A stretch of DNA of 64,000 nt from Haloplanus litoreus. Lineage in GTDB: Archaea > Halobacteriota > Halobacteria > Halobacteriales > Haloferacaceae. A program made the position numbers and the translations under genes. The notes under the pieces were generated by a model that saw only the letters and a list, made by a program, of their open reading frames with translations, had not been told where the DNA came from and searched no databases. This document shows, in pieces, positions 40,978 through 49,594 of the stretch (the stretch's first letter is position 1; each line of letters opens with the position of its first letter). The stretch lies in the NCBI RefSeq assembly GCF_042677945.1, contig NZ_JBHUDN010000003.1. One strand, 5' to 3'.

Positions 40978-42053
40978 CCGACGATCCGCTGCTCTCGATC
41001 CGCGACCTGCACACCGTCTTCAACACCGACGAGGGCGTCGTCCGCGCCGTCGACGGAGTCAGCTTCGACGTCGACCGCGGCGAGACCGTCTGTCTGGTCG
41101 GCGAGTCCGGGAGCGGCAAGACCGTCACCGGCGAGTCGATCACGCGCCTGCTCCGCATGCCGCCCGGGGAGATCACCGACGGTGAAATCGTCTTCGACGG
41201 GCAGGACCTCACGACGCTCTCGGACGAGGCCATGCGCGACCTCCGAGGTGACCGCATCGCCCACGTCTTCCAGAACCCGCAGGGAGCGCTCAATCCGGTC
41301 TACACGGTCGGCTGGCAGATCGTCGAGGCGGTCAAACTCCACGAGGACGTCTCCCGAAAGACGGCTCGCGACCGCGCGGTCGACCTCCTGGATCGGGTCG
41401 GTATCCCCGAGGCGACCCGCCGGTTCGACGACTACCCCCACGAGTTCTCGGGTGGCATGAAACAACGCGTCTCCATCGCGATGGCGCTCGCGACCAATCC
41501 CGACCTGCTGATCGCCGACGAACCGACCACCGCCCTCGACGTGACCATCCAGAACCAGATCCTCGGCCTCCTCTCGGATCTGCAGGCGGAGTTCGACATG
41601 AGCATCCTGCTCATCACTCACGACCTCGGCGTCGTCGCAGAGGTGGCGGACCGCGTCGTCGTCATGTACGCCGGAAAGGTGATGGAACGCGGCGGCGTCT
41701 TCGACGTGTTCGAACGACCCGCTCACCCGTACACCCGCGCGTTGCTCGACTGCTTGCCGGGGCGTGGCGACGGGACCTCGTCCATCGGCGGCCGCCTCCC
41801 CCCGCCGACGGACCCGCCGGACGGCTGTCGGTTCCACCCGCGGTGTGCCCACGCGGTCGACGCCTGCAGGCAGGGCGACCAGCCGGCTGATACCCCGGTC
41901 GACGGCGACGAGGACCACGTCGTCTCCTGTGTCCACTACGAACCCGGCGGCGATCCGTCGGTCGTTCGGGGCGACGGGGACGCCGTGGCCGCGGAGGACA
42001 CGCACGCTCCCGACGGGGGGACGTCCACGGACGAGGAGGTGACCGGACGATGA
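40974..42053 (+). CDS. ABC transporter ATPase, DppD type
   Basis: 359 residues. Walker A GESGSGKTVT (about 43-52), signature EFSGGMKQRVSIAMAL, Walker B LLIADEPTTALDVT and the switch histidine in LLITHDLGVV. The C-terminal oligopeptide-transporter domain has the cysteine pattern CRFHPRCAHAVDAC and VVSCVHYEPGG, which in relatives can bind an iron-sulfur cluster. A linker of about 40 acidic residues ends the protein. Overlaps both neighbours by 4 bp. Confidence 0.94.
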   Translation: MTDDPLLSIRDLHTVFNTDEGVVRAVDGVSFDVDRGETVCLVGESGSGKTVTGESITRLLRMPPGEITDGEIVFDGQDLTTLSDEAMRDLRGDRIAHVFQNPQGALNPVYTVGWQIVEAVKLHEDVSRKTARDRAVDLLDRVGIPEATRRFDDYPHEFSGGMKQRVSIAMALATNPDLLIADEPTTALDVTIQNQILGLLSDLQAEFDMSILLITHDLGVVAEVADRVVVMYAGKVMERGGVFDVFERPAHPYTRALLDCLPGRGDGTSSIGGRLPPPTDPPDGCRFHPRCAHAVDACRQGDQPADTPVDGDEDHVVSCVHYEPGGDPSVVRGDGDAVAAEDTHAPDGGTSTDEEVTGR

Positions 42054-43636
42054 GTCGGCCGCTGCTCGACGTGGAGGGGCTGAAGAAGCACTACCCCGTC
42101 ACGGAGGGGATCCTCCGGAACGAGGTGGGACGGGTCCGCGCCGTCGACGGGGTGAGTTTCATCGTCGACCGCGGCGAGACGCTGGGGCTGGTCGGCGAGT
42201 CGGGGTGTGGGAAGTCGACGGCGGCGACGTCCGCGCTCCGCCTCGAGGAACCGACGGCCGGGCACGTCGTCTTCGACGGCGAGGACGTGACCGCGTACGA
42301 CGACCGGGAACTGAAGCGGTTCCGGCGACGCGCCCAGATGGTGTTTCAGGACCCCACGTCGAGTTTCGATCCGCGGATGAGCATCGGCGAGTCGGTGGCC
42401 GAACCCCTGCGTGTTCACGGAATGCACGACCGGGAGCGTCGCCGCCGCATCGTGGGGGACCTGCTCGAACGCGTGGGACTCGACGCCGCCGATATGGACC
42501 GCTACCCACACGAGTTCTCCGGCGGGCAGAAACAGCGGGTCGGCCTGGCGCGAGCGCTCGTCATCAACCCCGATCTGATCGTCGCCGACGAACCCGTGAG
42601 CGCCCTCGACGTGAGCGTGCAGGCGGACATCCTCGACCTGATCGACCGCCTCCAGTCGACGTTCGGGCTCGCCATCCTCGTCATCAGCCACGACATGGGC
42701 GTCGTCCGCGAGGTGTGTGATCGGGTGGCGGTGATGTACCTCGGCGAAATCGTGGAGACGGCGCCGACGGCGGAGTTGTTCGAGGACCCTCAACATCCCT
42801 ACACCAGGGCGTTGCTTGGGTCGACACCGGTGGCCGACCCACGGCGTCGGGGGCAGGGGACGAGCCTCACCGGCGACGTACCGAGTCCCTCCGATCCGCC
42901 GCCGGGCTGTCGGTTCCACACCCGCTGTCCGGAGGTGATCCCCGACGAGGACTACGGACTGACCGAGGGGACGTGGCGAGCGGTGTTGAATCTCCGCCTG
43001 CGGGTCGTCTCGGCCGGCGTCGACGTGGCGGCCGTCCGCGAGTACGTCTCGCCGACCGACGACCCCAAGGACGCCGACCCGGCCGCGGTGCGGGCCGCGA
43101 TTCGCGAGGAGTTCGACGTCCCGGCGGAACTCCCCGATGCCCGGGCCGAGGCGGCGCTGTCGGAGGCACTCGACCGGGTCGCAGTCGGCGACTTGGAGGG
43201 TGCGGCTGACCGACTCGCCGAGGCGTTCCCGACGGTGTGTCGGCGCGAACGCCCGGGTCTAGTGCCCACGGCCACCGACCTCACGGCGTCCGAGTGGTCG
43301 GCGATCAAGGAGTTCCGCGTGTGGGTGGCGACGCTCGTGGACGAACCTATCGACTCCGTGACCGACCGGGTGCGGGAGCGGTGTGCCGAGGAGTCGGACC
43401 GTGAGGGAGGCGTCGACCGCCTCGCGGTCCGGGCGGCGTTCCGACTCCCGGAACCGCTCTCTGACTCGGACGCCGAGCGTGCCGTCGGGGCGGCCGTCGA
43501 CTCGCTGTTGGCAGGGGACGCTACCGGCGCCGCCGACGAACTGTACGGCACCTTCGGACCGCTCCGGGAGAGCGCCTGTCACCTGACCGGCGAACGCGCC
43601 CACGAGCGGCCGTCATCGGCCGACCGCACGCGGTGA
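42050..43636 (+). CDS. ABC transporter ATPase, DppF type, with duplicated insertion in the C-terminal domain
   Basis: 528 residues, about 200 more than usual. The ATPase core is normal: Walker A GESGCGKST (49-57), signature FSGGQKQR (156-163), Walker B LIVADEP (176-182). The C-terminal oligopeptide domain begins GCRFHTRCPEVIP (286-298), but its later elements CRRERP (397-402) and ACHLTG (509-514) are separated by two inserts, about 305-392 and 413-503. The inserts resemble each other (W-x-A start; ALDRVAVGDLEGAADRL versus AVDSLLAGDATGAADEL), so one arose by duplication. The insert function is unknown. Confidence 0.9.
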   Translation: MSRPLLDVEGLKKHYPVTEGILRNEVGRVRAVDGVSFIVDRGETLGLVGESGCGKSTAATSALRLEEPTAGHVVFDGEDVTAYDDRELKRFRRRAQMVFQDPTSSFDPRMSIGESVAEPLRVHGMHDRERRRRIVGDLLERVGLDAADMDRYPHEFSGGQKQRVGLARALVINPDLIVADEPVSALDVSVQADILDLIDRLQSTFGLAILVISHDMGVVREVCDRVAVMYLGEIVETAPTAELFEDPQHPYTRALLGSTPVADPRRRGQGTSLTGDVPSPSDPPPGCRFHTRCPEVIPDEDYGLTEGTWRAVLNLRLRVVSAGVDVAAVREYVSPTDDPKDADPAAVRAAIREEFDVPAELPDARAEAALSEALDRVAVGDLEGAADRLAEAFPTVCRRERPGLVPTATDLTASEWSAIKEFRVWVATLVDEPIDSVTDRVRERCAEESDREGGVDRLAVRAAFRLPEPLSDSDAERAVGAAVDSLLAGDATGAADELYGTFGPLRESACHLTGERAHERPSSADRTR

Positions 43637-43653
43637 CCGGCCCGCCGGGGGAG

Positions 43654-43947
43654 TCAGCCCCGACGTCCGTCGATTCGGAACGCGGGTTCGTCGACGTTCT
43701 CGCTCCGGCACTCGGGGCAGTTCGAGGGCTCGTTGACCGGGTCGTCGAACCCGTCGAAGCCACAGTCACGACAGGTTGGCGGGGCGACGAGCAGCCGTTC
43801 GTCGGTCCCCGAGAGCGACTGCGCGACGTGTCGCAGGTGGTCGTAGACGGCGGACCGGGCGGTACCGATACGCGTTGCGAGTTCGCTCGCCGTCGCGGCG
43901 TCCTGCCGGAGGGCGGCCGTGATCCGTTCCCGTGTCGTCGATTCCAT
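43654..43947 (-). CDS. HTH transcriptional regulator fused to a zinc ribbon
   Basis: 97 residues from ATG 43947. Residues 1-50 form a winged-helix-like domain (TTRERITAALRQDAATASEL, RIGTARSAVYDHLRHVAQSL). Residues 55-90 are a zinc ribbon with CRDCG and CPECRSE cysteine pairs. The arrangement matches a small archaeal regulator group (COG3357, from memory). It is divergent from the nucleotidyltransferase gene, and a pair of inverted half-sites lies between them, so it may control that gene and itself. Confidence 0.78.
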   Translation of the reverse strand: MESTTRERITAALRQDAATASELATRIGTARSAVYDHLRHVAQSLSGTDERLLVAPPTCRDCGFDGFDDPVNEPSNCPECRSENVDEPAFRIDGRRG

Positions 43948-43966
43948 AGCGTCCGTTCTCGGCTCG

Positions 43967-44025
43967 GTGCCAAATTCCTTTCTTCGGTCCCGGGTCGGCA
44001 ACCTGATACAAAACAAACTTGGCAC
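43967..44025. promoter_or_regulatory. Inverted half-sites in the divergent promoter region
   Basis: GTGCCAAATT (43967-43976) and AACTTGGCAC (44016-44025) are inverted copies matching at 9 of 10 positions, 39 bases apart. The right half lies 20-29 bases before the nucleotidyltransferase ATG (44046), just after a TATA-like GATACAAAAC; the left half is the same distance from the regulator ATG (43947) on the other strand. Confidence 0.45.
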
Positions 44026-44045
44026 TGTAGTGGGTCGGTTCCCCC

Positions 44046-45023
44046 ATGAAGGCCATCGTTCTGGCGGGCGGCTACGCGACGCGGCTCTGGCCGATCACCA
44101 AACATCGGCCGAAGATGTTTCTCCCCGTCGGCGAGTCTACGGTCATCGACACCGTCTTCGAGGATCTGGAAGCCGACGACCGCATCTCCGAGGTGTACGT
44201 CAGCACCAACGAGCGATTCGCCGACGAGTTCGCCGCCTACCTCGCCGACAGCGAGTTCGAGAAACTCACACTCTCCGTCGAGGAGACGACGGCCGAAGAC
44301 GAGAAGTTCGGCGTCGTCGGGGCACTCGCCCAGCTCATCGACCGCGAGGGGATCGAGGAGGATCTCCTCGTCGTCGCGGGAGACAACCTCATCAGCTTCG
44401 ACATCGCCGAGTTCGTCGACTTCTTCGAGGCCAAGGGAACGCCCACGCTCGCGGCCTACGACGTCGGTTCGAAGGAGCGAGCGCGCTCCTACGGGCTGGT
44501 CGACCTCGACGGCGACCGTGTCGTCGACTTCCAGGAGAAGCCCGACGACCCCAAGAGCACGCTCGTCTCCATCGCCTGTTATGCCTTCCCGGCGGGCACC
44601 CTCCCACTGTTCGAGGAGTACCTGGCGGCGGGGGAGAATCCGGACGAACCGGGCTGGTTCATCCAGTGGATGCAGGCCAGACGACCGGTCCACGCCTTCA
44701 GCTTCGACGGCGCGTGGTTCGACATCGGCACTCCCGAGAGCTACCTCGACGCCGTCGCGTGGCACCTCGACGGCGACGTCCGCGTCGACGCGAGTGCGAC
44801 CGTCGAGAACGCCACGCTCCACCGGAACGTCCACGTGATGGCGGGTGCGGAGGTGGTCGACTCGACGCTCGAACGCACCGTCGTCTTCCCCAACGCGACC
44901 ATCCGCGACGCGGACGTTCGCGGGTCGATCATCGACGAGGAGACCCGCATCGAGAACCTCGACCTCGCGGACGCGCTCATCGGTGCCCACTCGACGATGA
45001 CGAACGGCGGCCCGGACGCGTAG
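44046..45023 (+). CDS. Sugar-phosphate nucleotidyltransferase
   Basis: 325 residues. The N-terminal nucleotidyltransferase fold has LAGGYATRLWPITKHRPKMF, with the nucleotide-binding GG and catalytic R and K, VVAGDNLISFD as the metal site, and VVDFQEKPDDP. From about residue 240 a left-handed beta-helix tail (VRVDASATVENATLHRNVHV) follows. Glucose-1-phosphate or related sugar phosphates are likely substrates, for surface glycan synthesis; the exact sugar and nucleotide are unknown. Confidence 0.9.
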   Translation: MKAIVLAGGYATRLWPITKHRPKMFLPVGESTVIDTVFEDLEADDRISEVYVSTNERFADEFAAYLADSEFEKLTLSVEETTAEDEKFGVVGALAQLIDREGIEEDLLVVAGDNLISFDIAEFVDFFEAKGTPTLAAYDVGSKERARSYGLVDLDGDRVVDFQEKPDDPKSTLVSIACYAFPAGTLPLFEEYLAAGENPDEPGWFIQWMQARRPVHAFSFDGAWFDIGTPESYLDAVAWHLDGDVRVDASATVENATLHRNVHVMAGAEVVDSTLERTVVFPNATIRDADVRGSIIDEETRIENLDLADALIGAHSTMTNGGPDA

Positions 45024-45156
45024 TTCAACAGTGGGCGGCGGGACCGACCGCCGGCCGTTCGATCCGAATCGTCGCCAACACCCCGATTCTCCGCGTTCGG
45101 CCGATGGGCACACCGTGACACCTCATCCTCGCAAGCCGGATTCGGCGCGTCGTCGG

Positions 45157-45948
45157 TCACCCGTCGTCACAGCGAGTTTCCTCGACCGGACCGAGACGCG
45201 CGTCCGTAACCCGCAGATGTCCGCGCGTCCCGTCCCAGACCGGTTCCCACGTCAGTTCTATGGGGCGGCGCATGTGTGGCGCGTCGGTGACGAGTGTCTC
45301 GAACTCCCCGCCCTCGCCGAGAGGGTGAACGCCGTACTCGTCGTTGAGGGCGACGAGTTCGTCGAGGGCGTCGGCGTCGAGGCGCCGACCGAGCCACGAG
45401 TCGTCGAGACCGGCGGCCGCTACCTGAACGATCACGATCTCGAAGCCGGCGTCGAGCATCGCTTCGGCGAGTTCGACCGGATCCCGCTGCCACAGCGGCG
45501 CGAACAGGTCGATGCCGAGACGGTCACACATCCCCTCGATCCGACTCGTCTGAAACTCGCTCTCGACGGCGCCGGCGGTGACGCCCGCGAGATTCACCTC
45601 GCTCGCGAGGTCCCGGAGGGCGGACTCCAGCGGTTCGAGTTCGGCGTCGCCCTGCGCTCCGGCGTCGGTAGCGGATTCGGCACCCAGGTCGCCGGGTCGA
45701 ATCTCCAGCAGGTCGATCCCGATACTCTCGGCGGCCAGGGACGCGAGGTCGGTCGCCGGGACGTGGTACATATAGGAATCCTCACCGGGGTGGACGGTTA
45801 CCAGTCGGTCCACGTCGAGGCCGCGTTCGAGCGCGCGATACAGCGCCCACGAGGAGTCCTTGCCGCCGGAGAAGAGGCTCGCCCATACGTCGCCACCGGC
45901 CCGCGGCCGGTCGTCCGAGGGGCATCGTCCCCCGCTGTCGTCGGTCAT
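45157..45948 (-). CDS. Diphthine--ammonia ligase family PP-loop ATPase
   Basis: 263 residues from ATG 45948; ATG 45969 would add seven. PP-loop VWASLFSGGKDSSWALYRAL near residue 25, then HVPATDLASLAAESIGI and GVTAGAVESEFQTSRIEGMC, the conserved core of the Dph6/MJ0570 family, and GEGGEFETLVTDAP near residue 220. The family amidates diphthine on elongation factor 2 in the last step of diphthamide synthesis. A PP-loop PAPS-reductase-type gene lies 155 bp upstream on the same strand. Confidence 0.88.
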   Translation of the reverse strand: MTDDSGGRCPSDDRPRAGGDVWASLFSGGKDSSWALYRALERGLDVDRLVTVHPGEDSYMYHVPATDLASLAAESIGIDLLEIRPGDLGAESATDAGAQGDAELEPLESALRDLASEVNLAGVTAGAVESEFQTSRIEGMCDRLGIDLFAPLWQRDPVELAEAMLDAGFEIVIVQVAAAGLDDSWLGRRLDADALDELVALNDEYGVHPLGEGGEFETLVTDAPHMRRPIELTWEPVWDGTRGHLRVTDARLGPVEETRCDDG

Positions 45949-46103
45949 CGGCGGCGCTACGGGGGGCATGGGGTTAGGGACTGCGGTCGAACGTCGGGGG
46001 CGGCGGTGGGAACTGTCCGGCCAGACACTTCCGGCCGTAAGTCGGTACAGGAGTTCGCCACCCCGAGGTGGCGACTCTCTCGAAACAGGTACAGCCGGCA
46101 GTA

Positions 46104-47072
46104 TTACATGTAGCCCAGGTCGCGGAGGCGCTCCATGAGGTCCTCCTTGTCCTGGGCGCGGCCGGCGCGTTCGGTCGTGTTCTCGATGTCCTGCAGCCAG
46201 GCCGGTTCCTCGTCGGACTTCTCGGTGCTGACCTCGCTCCCGAGCGATCGGAAGCCGGCGAAGTACTTGGGGCTGACCGGAACGTCGTCCTGAGTCAGGC
46301 CGTTCGGCAGGTCCTCGGCGCTCTGGGGGACGTAGCCCTCGTCCGGGAAGTCGGCCACCGTGTCGGGGACGACGTAGTTCCAGAACGCGTCCCACACGTC
46401 GCGTTCGGCGAACTGCAGGATCGGCTGAATCCGGTCGTGGGGCGGGTAGATGTCGGGGTCGTGACGCGGGCTGAAGAACGTCTCGTCGGCGCGGGCCTCC
46501 TGCTCGTCCCAGCGGACGCCGGAGATGACGCCGTCGATGTCGTACTCCTCCAGTGCGTCGTTGAGCGCGACGGTTTTCAGCAGGTGGTTGCCCACGTAGG
46601 TGTCGAGCAGGAAGGGGAAGTCGTCCTCCTCGTACTCCAGAATGTTCCGAATGTGGTGCCGATTGTGTTCGGACAGCGCGGAGACGGGGATGTCGTCGCC
46701 GGGTTCGAGGCCGTGTTCCTCGACGTAGGCGCCGACGTCCTCGTTGCGGGCGTAGATGACGTCGAGGTCCCACTCCTCGGCCCAGTGGTCCACGAAGTCG
46801 TGGATGGCGTCGAAATGCTGGAAGTGATCGATGAACACTGCCGGCGGCGTCTCGAGGTCGAACTGCTCGGCGACCTCTTTGATGAAATAGAGCGTGAGCG
46901 TCGAGTCCTTGCCACCGGTCCACATCACGGCGGGATGCTCGTACTGTTCGAGTCCGCGGCGCGTGACTTCGATGGCCTTCTCGATCTTGTCTTCGAGCGT
47001 CGGATAGTCGTCCGGCGTCTCGCCCTCACCGTCGGCGTAGTCGACGTCGAGGTAGTCTGGGAACTCGCTCAT
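46104..47072 (-). CDS. Phosphoadenosine phosphosulfate reductase family PP-loop protein
   Basis: 322 residues. PP-loop VMWTGGKDSTLTLYFIKEV near residue 50, VFIDHFQHFDAIHDFV as the second core segment, and SGVRWDEQEARADETFFSPR as the substrate loop. No CxxE(C) reductase motif is visible at the C-terminus, and sulfate reduction is not certain; an adenylylating or thiolating role like CysD or tRNA-modifying relatives is possible. The C-terminal tail (EPAWLQDIENTTERAGRAQD) is helical. Confidence 0.85.
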   Translation of the reverse strand: MSEFPDYLDVDYADGEGETPDDYPTLEDKIEKAIEVTRRGLEQYEHPAVMWTGGKDSTLTLYFIKEVAEQFDLETPPAVFIDHFQHFDAIHDFVDHWAEEWDLDVIYARNEDVGAYVEEHGLEPGDDIPVSALSEHNRHHIRNILEYEEDDFPFLLDTYVGNHLLKTVALNDALEEYDIDGVISGVRWDEQEARADETFFSPRHDPDIYPPHDRIQPILQFAERDVWDAFWNYVVPDTVADFPDEGYVPQSAEDLPNGLTQDDVPVSPKYFAGFRSLGSEVSTEKSDEEPAWLQDIENTTERAGRAQDKEDLMERLRDLGYM

Positions 47073-47080
47073 CGTGTAAT

Positions 47081-47093
47081 GAGATATAATTAG
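47081..47093 (-). promoter_or_regulatory. TATA box for the PAPS-reductase-like gene
   Basis: Minus-strand CTAATTATATCTC lies 9-21 bases before the start codon at 47072, slightly closer than usual; the AT-rich tract extends upstream. Confidence 0.45.
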
Positions 47094-47115
47094 CCAGGGT
47101 AAAGTGCCTTATGAC

Positions 47116-47924
47116 TCACGCCGGGTCCCGATAGAGCACGACGCTGACGTTGTCGCTGCCGCCGTTCTCGTTCGCGGCGTCGACGAGACGGTCGACCGCT
47201 CCGTCGAGGGACGCGTCGACGACGGCCGCCTTGATCGCCGATTCGGGGACTTCCTCGGTCAGTCCATCCGAACAGAGCAGGAGCGTCCCCCGCACCGATC
47301 GGTCGTACACGTCCGGGTCGACATCGTCGCTCGTGCCGAGAGCCTGCGCGAGAACGTGGCGCTGGGGGTGGTCGTCGGCCGCCTCGGGATCGATCACGCC
47401 CTCCTCGATCAGGTTTCGGACGACCGACTGGTCGACCGTGATCCGATCGATCGTCGTCTCGGTGACGTGGTACGCGCGGCTGTCGCCGACGTTCACGACC
47501 GTCGCCTCCCCGTCCCGCACCGCCGCAGCGACGAGCGTCGTTCCCATTCCTTCCCGGCCGTCGGTAGCCGCCGCGCGCACGCGGTCGTTCGCCGTCTCNN
47601 NNNNNNNNNNNNNNNNNNNNNNNNNNNNNNNNNNNNNNNNNNNNNNNNNNNNNNNNNNNNNNNNNGCGGACGGCCGAGCGCATCTTGGAGAACGCCGGAC
47701 GTCAGGACCCCTCGATGGACGACGTGAGCGCCGCCGAGACGGCCGTCGAGCGCCGCTTCGAAGCCGTCGAGGGCGGTTTCGCTGGCCACGTCACCTGCCC
47801 GGTGTCCGCCCATGCCGTCCGCGACGGCGAGGACCGTCCAGTCCCCGACGGTCGTCACCAGCAGGTCGTCCTCGTTGTGGTCACGGGTACGGCCCACGTC
47901 ACTCCCGGCGGCGGTCCGTGTCAT
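47116..47924 (-). CDS. PP2C-type serine/threonine protein phosphatase, interrupted by an assembly gap
   Basis: The N-terminal part (47666-47924) has SDVGRTRDHNEDDLL and VADGMGGHRAGDVASE, the metal-binding motifs of PP2C. The C-terminal part (47116-47597) has GMGTTLVAA, GDSRAYHV, LLLCSDGLTEEV and GGSDNVSVVLY. A run of N (47598-47665) lies between them and the frames do not match across it. Near the gap, third-position GC favours another frame containing a TGA (47702-47704), so bases beside the gap are doubtful. Mn/Mg-dependent phosphatase; it lies beside an FHA-like protein. Confidence 0.88.
47598..47665. other. Assembly gap (68 N) inside the PP2C gene
   Basis: Sixty-eight N. The true length is unknown, because the flanking frames of the phosphatase are out of register with this number. 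Confidence 0.97.
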
Positions 47925-47940
47925 CGCTCACCCGCCATCG

Positions 47941-48666
47941 TCACGCGGATCGAAAGCCGGACTGTCGACATTCGGGGCAGGTATCGCCCGTGTAAGTGCG
48001 TTCGTGGCGCTCACAGAATTGCTGCGTGTCCGTCGCGTCGCCCCCCCGGTCACACTCGGGGCAGACGCCACCCGGTCCCGTGAGTTTCGTGCCGCAGTCG
48101 GTACAGTACGTCGGACCGCCACCGGTCGACGACTCCGTGCTCGAACCGCTCGCTCGCCGCCCGTCGTGACCCTCCGAACCGCCGATCGACGATCGGTTGA
48201 CGACGTTGTCGTCACCGACCGTCGTACTGCGGTCGACGTTGGTCTGGTCGCCGACGACGACGTCACCCTCGCCCTGATGGACGACGTTCTGCTCGACGGT
48301 GGCCTCGCGTTCGACGGTGAGCGTGAGCGTCGTCCGATAGCCGACGCTGATGGTCGCGTCCCGAGCCACCGTCTCTACGAATCCCTGCTCCACGTCGAAC
48401 TCCTCGCCACCCGTGGTGACCGTGACGCCGTTGGTGTTGCCGTCGTTTCGAATCTCCACGAACTCCGATTTCGGCGCGAGACTCACCGGCGCCTGGCCGT
48501 TCTTCTTCCGCGATACCGTCGCGTCGGCGACGCCGAGCGGTCGGACCGTCCCCGACGTCTCGACCACGATCCGGTTGTTCTCGTCCGGCTTTCGGTACAG
48601 TTCGGCGTACGACTCGAGCGGAATCCGACCCCCGTCCGCGTCCACCACAGATAGATACCCCCTCAT
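47941..48666 (-). CDS. FHA-like domain protein with two C-terminal zinc ribbons
   Basis: 241 residues from ATG 48666 (MRGYLSVVDADG). The first 115 residues are all-beta with NNRIVVETSGTVRPLGVADA, TVSRKKNGQAPVSLAP and FVEIRNDGNTNGVTV, resembling FHA phosphothreonine-binding domains (SRKK and the N-D-G-N turn). A disordered region with repeated V-x-N/D patterns follows, then two zinc ribbons (CTDCG..CPEC and CERHE..CPEC). It starts 16 bp upstream of the PP2C gene on the same strand, which supports a shared phospho-signalling role. The FHA assignment is tentative. Confidence 0.7.
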   Translation of the reverse strand: MRGYLSVVDADGGRIPLESYAELYRKPDENNRIVVETSGTVRPLGVADATVSRKKNGQAPVSLAPKSEFVEIRNDGNTNGVTVTTGGEEFDVEQGFVETVARDATISVGYRTTLTLTVEREATVEQNVVHQGEGDVVVGDQTNVDRSTTVGDDNVVNRSSIGGSEGHDGRRASGSSTESSTGGGPTYCTDCGTKLTGPGGVCPECDRGGDATDTQQFCERHERTYTGDTCPECRQSGFRSA

Positions 48667-48673
48667 CGATCGT

Positions 48674-48814
48674 GTGAGGGTATCACGGTGGTCGGCTTGT
48701 AAATGTAAGGCCACGGTGGTCGGCTGCGCCGCCGGCGGCGGAATCGTCGCCGACAACCTCGGGGATGCCGTCGGCCGACGGCTGGAACGGGTGGCCGAGC
48801 TGCGCTCGGAGTGA
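48674..48814 (+). other. Doubtful 46-codon frame with coding-like end
   Basis: From GTG 48674 to TGA 48814. The last 32 codons (TVVGCAAGGGIVADNLGDAV and onward) have high third-position GC and a plausible glycine-zipper-like hydrophobic stretch; the first dozen do not. A 14-bp direct repeat (CACGGTGGTCGGCT at 48684-48697 and 48712-48725) lies in it. The remainder of 48667-48918 shows no gene. It could be a truncated remnant. Confidence 0.2.
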
Positions 48815-48918
48815 TCGGACGCCGAGCGCTCGTGGTACTCGGTGACGCGGCGGCTCGGTGGACTGCGTCCGGAGACGCGCGGAGCGTCGTGCGAAACCGG
48901 TCGTGACCGTGACGACGG

Positions 48919-49482
48919 TCAGTCGCTGATGAACTGGTTGTCCCGCCAGTTGACGCCGTTTTTCTCGGCCTGAGACTGGCTGGGATTCTCGACGACTTCG
49001 ACCGATGCGGGGCGGTCCTCGCCCTCGACGATGCGTGTCGCCTTGAGTTCGTCGTCCTCCTCGACGATGGCGGTTAGCGTCCCCTTCTCGGCCATCCGGG
49101 CGATGTCCCGGAGGACGAGAAACATGGGATACTGCAGTGCGGTGTTCTGGAGCACCGTCTCGCGGTCACCCTTGAAGCAGGCGAACTCGACGAGCTCCGA
49201 GGGAATCTCTTCTTCCTCTTCCTGCCAGGGACCGCCGGCGCGCGGCGGTTCCTCCTCGTACACGCGCGTCTCGGTGACGCTCGCTTTGAGCTGTGCGGTC
49301 GGGGTGTACTTGCTCAGGTTCTCGTCCTCGGCGACGGCCTTGAGGATGAGCGTGTTGTTTCGTCGAGTGAGTGTTACGTCGTCGATTTCGGGGGGGAGGT
49401 CGGGATCCCCCTCGAAGTAGTCCTGCACGTCTTCGAGTGGCAGTTCGAGTGTCGAATGGAGTCGATATACGCGGCCTGACAT
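48919..49482 (-). CDS. Conserved haloarchaeal protein (DUF7110-like)
   Basis: 187 residues, soluble and acidic. The N-terminus SGRVYRLHSTLELPLEDVQD, the basic strand DVTLTRRNNTLILKAVAED, a Glu-rich loop (WQEEEEEIPSELVEF) and the helix FLVLRDIARMAEKGTLTAIV are the most structured parts. I recall a haloarchaea-specific family of this type with no known function. No catalytic motif is visible. Confidence 0.75.
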   Translation of the reverse strand: MSGRVYRLHSTLELPLEDVQDYFEGDPDLPPEIDDVTLTRRNNTLILKAVAEDENLSKYTPTAQLKASVTETRVYEEEPPRAGGPWQEEEEEIPSELVEFACFKGDRETVLQNTALQYPMFLVLRDIARMAEKGTLTAIVEEDDELKATRIVEGEDRPASVEVVENPSQSQAEKNGVNWRDNQFISD

Positions 49483-49594
49483 AGTTTATTCTCGGCGAGG
49501 GTGGCGCCACTACGCCCGTCTACTGGGACGTAGGGGACGTGTGCTTATATGACCTACTGTTCCAGTTGCGCGACGAACACGTCGGGACGATGTG

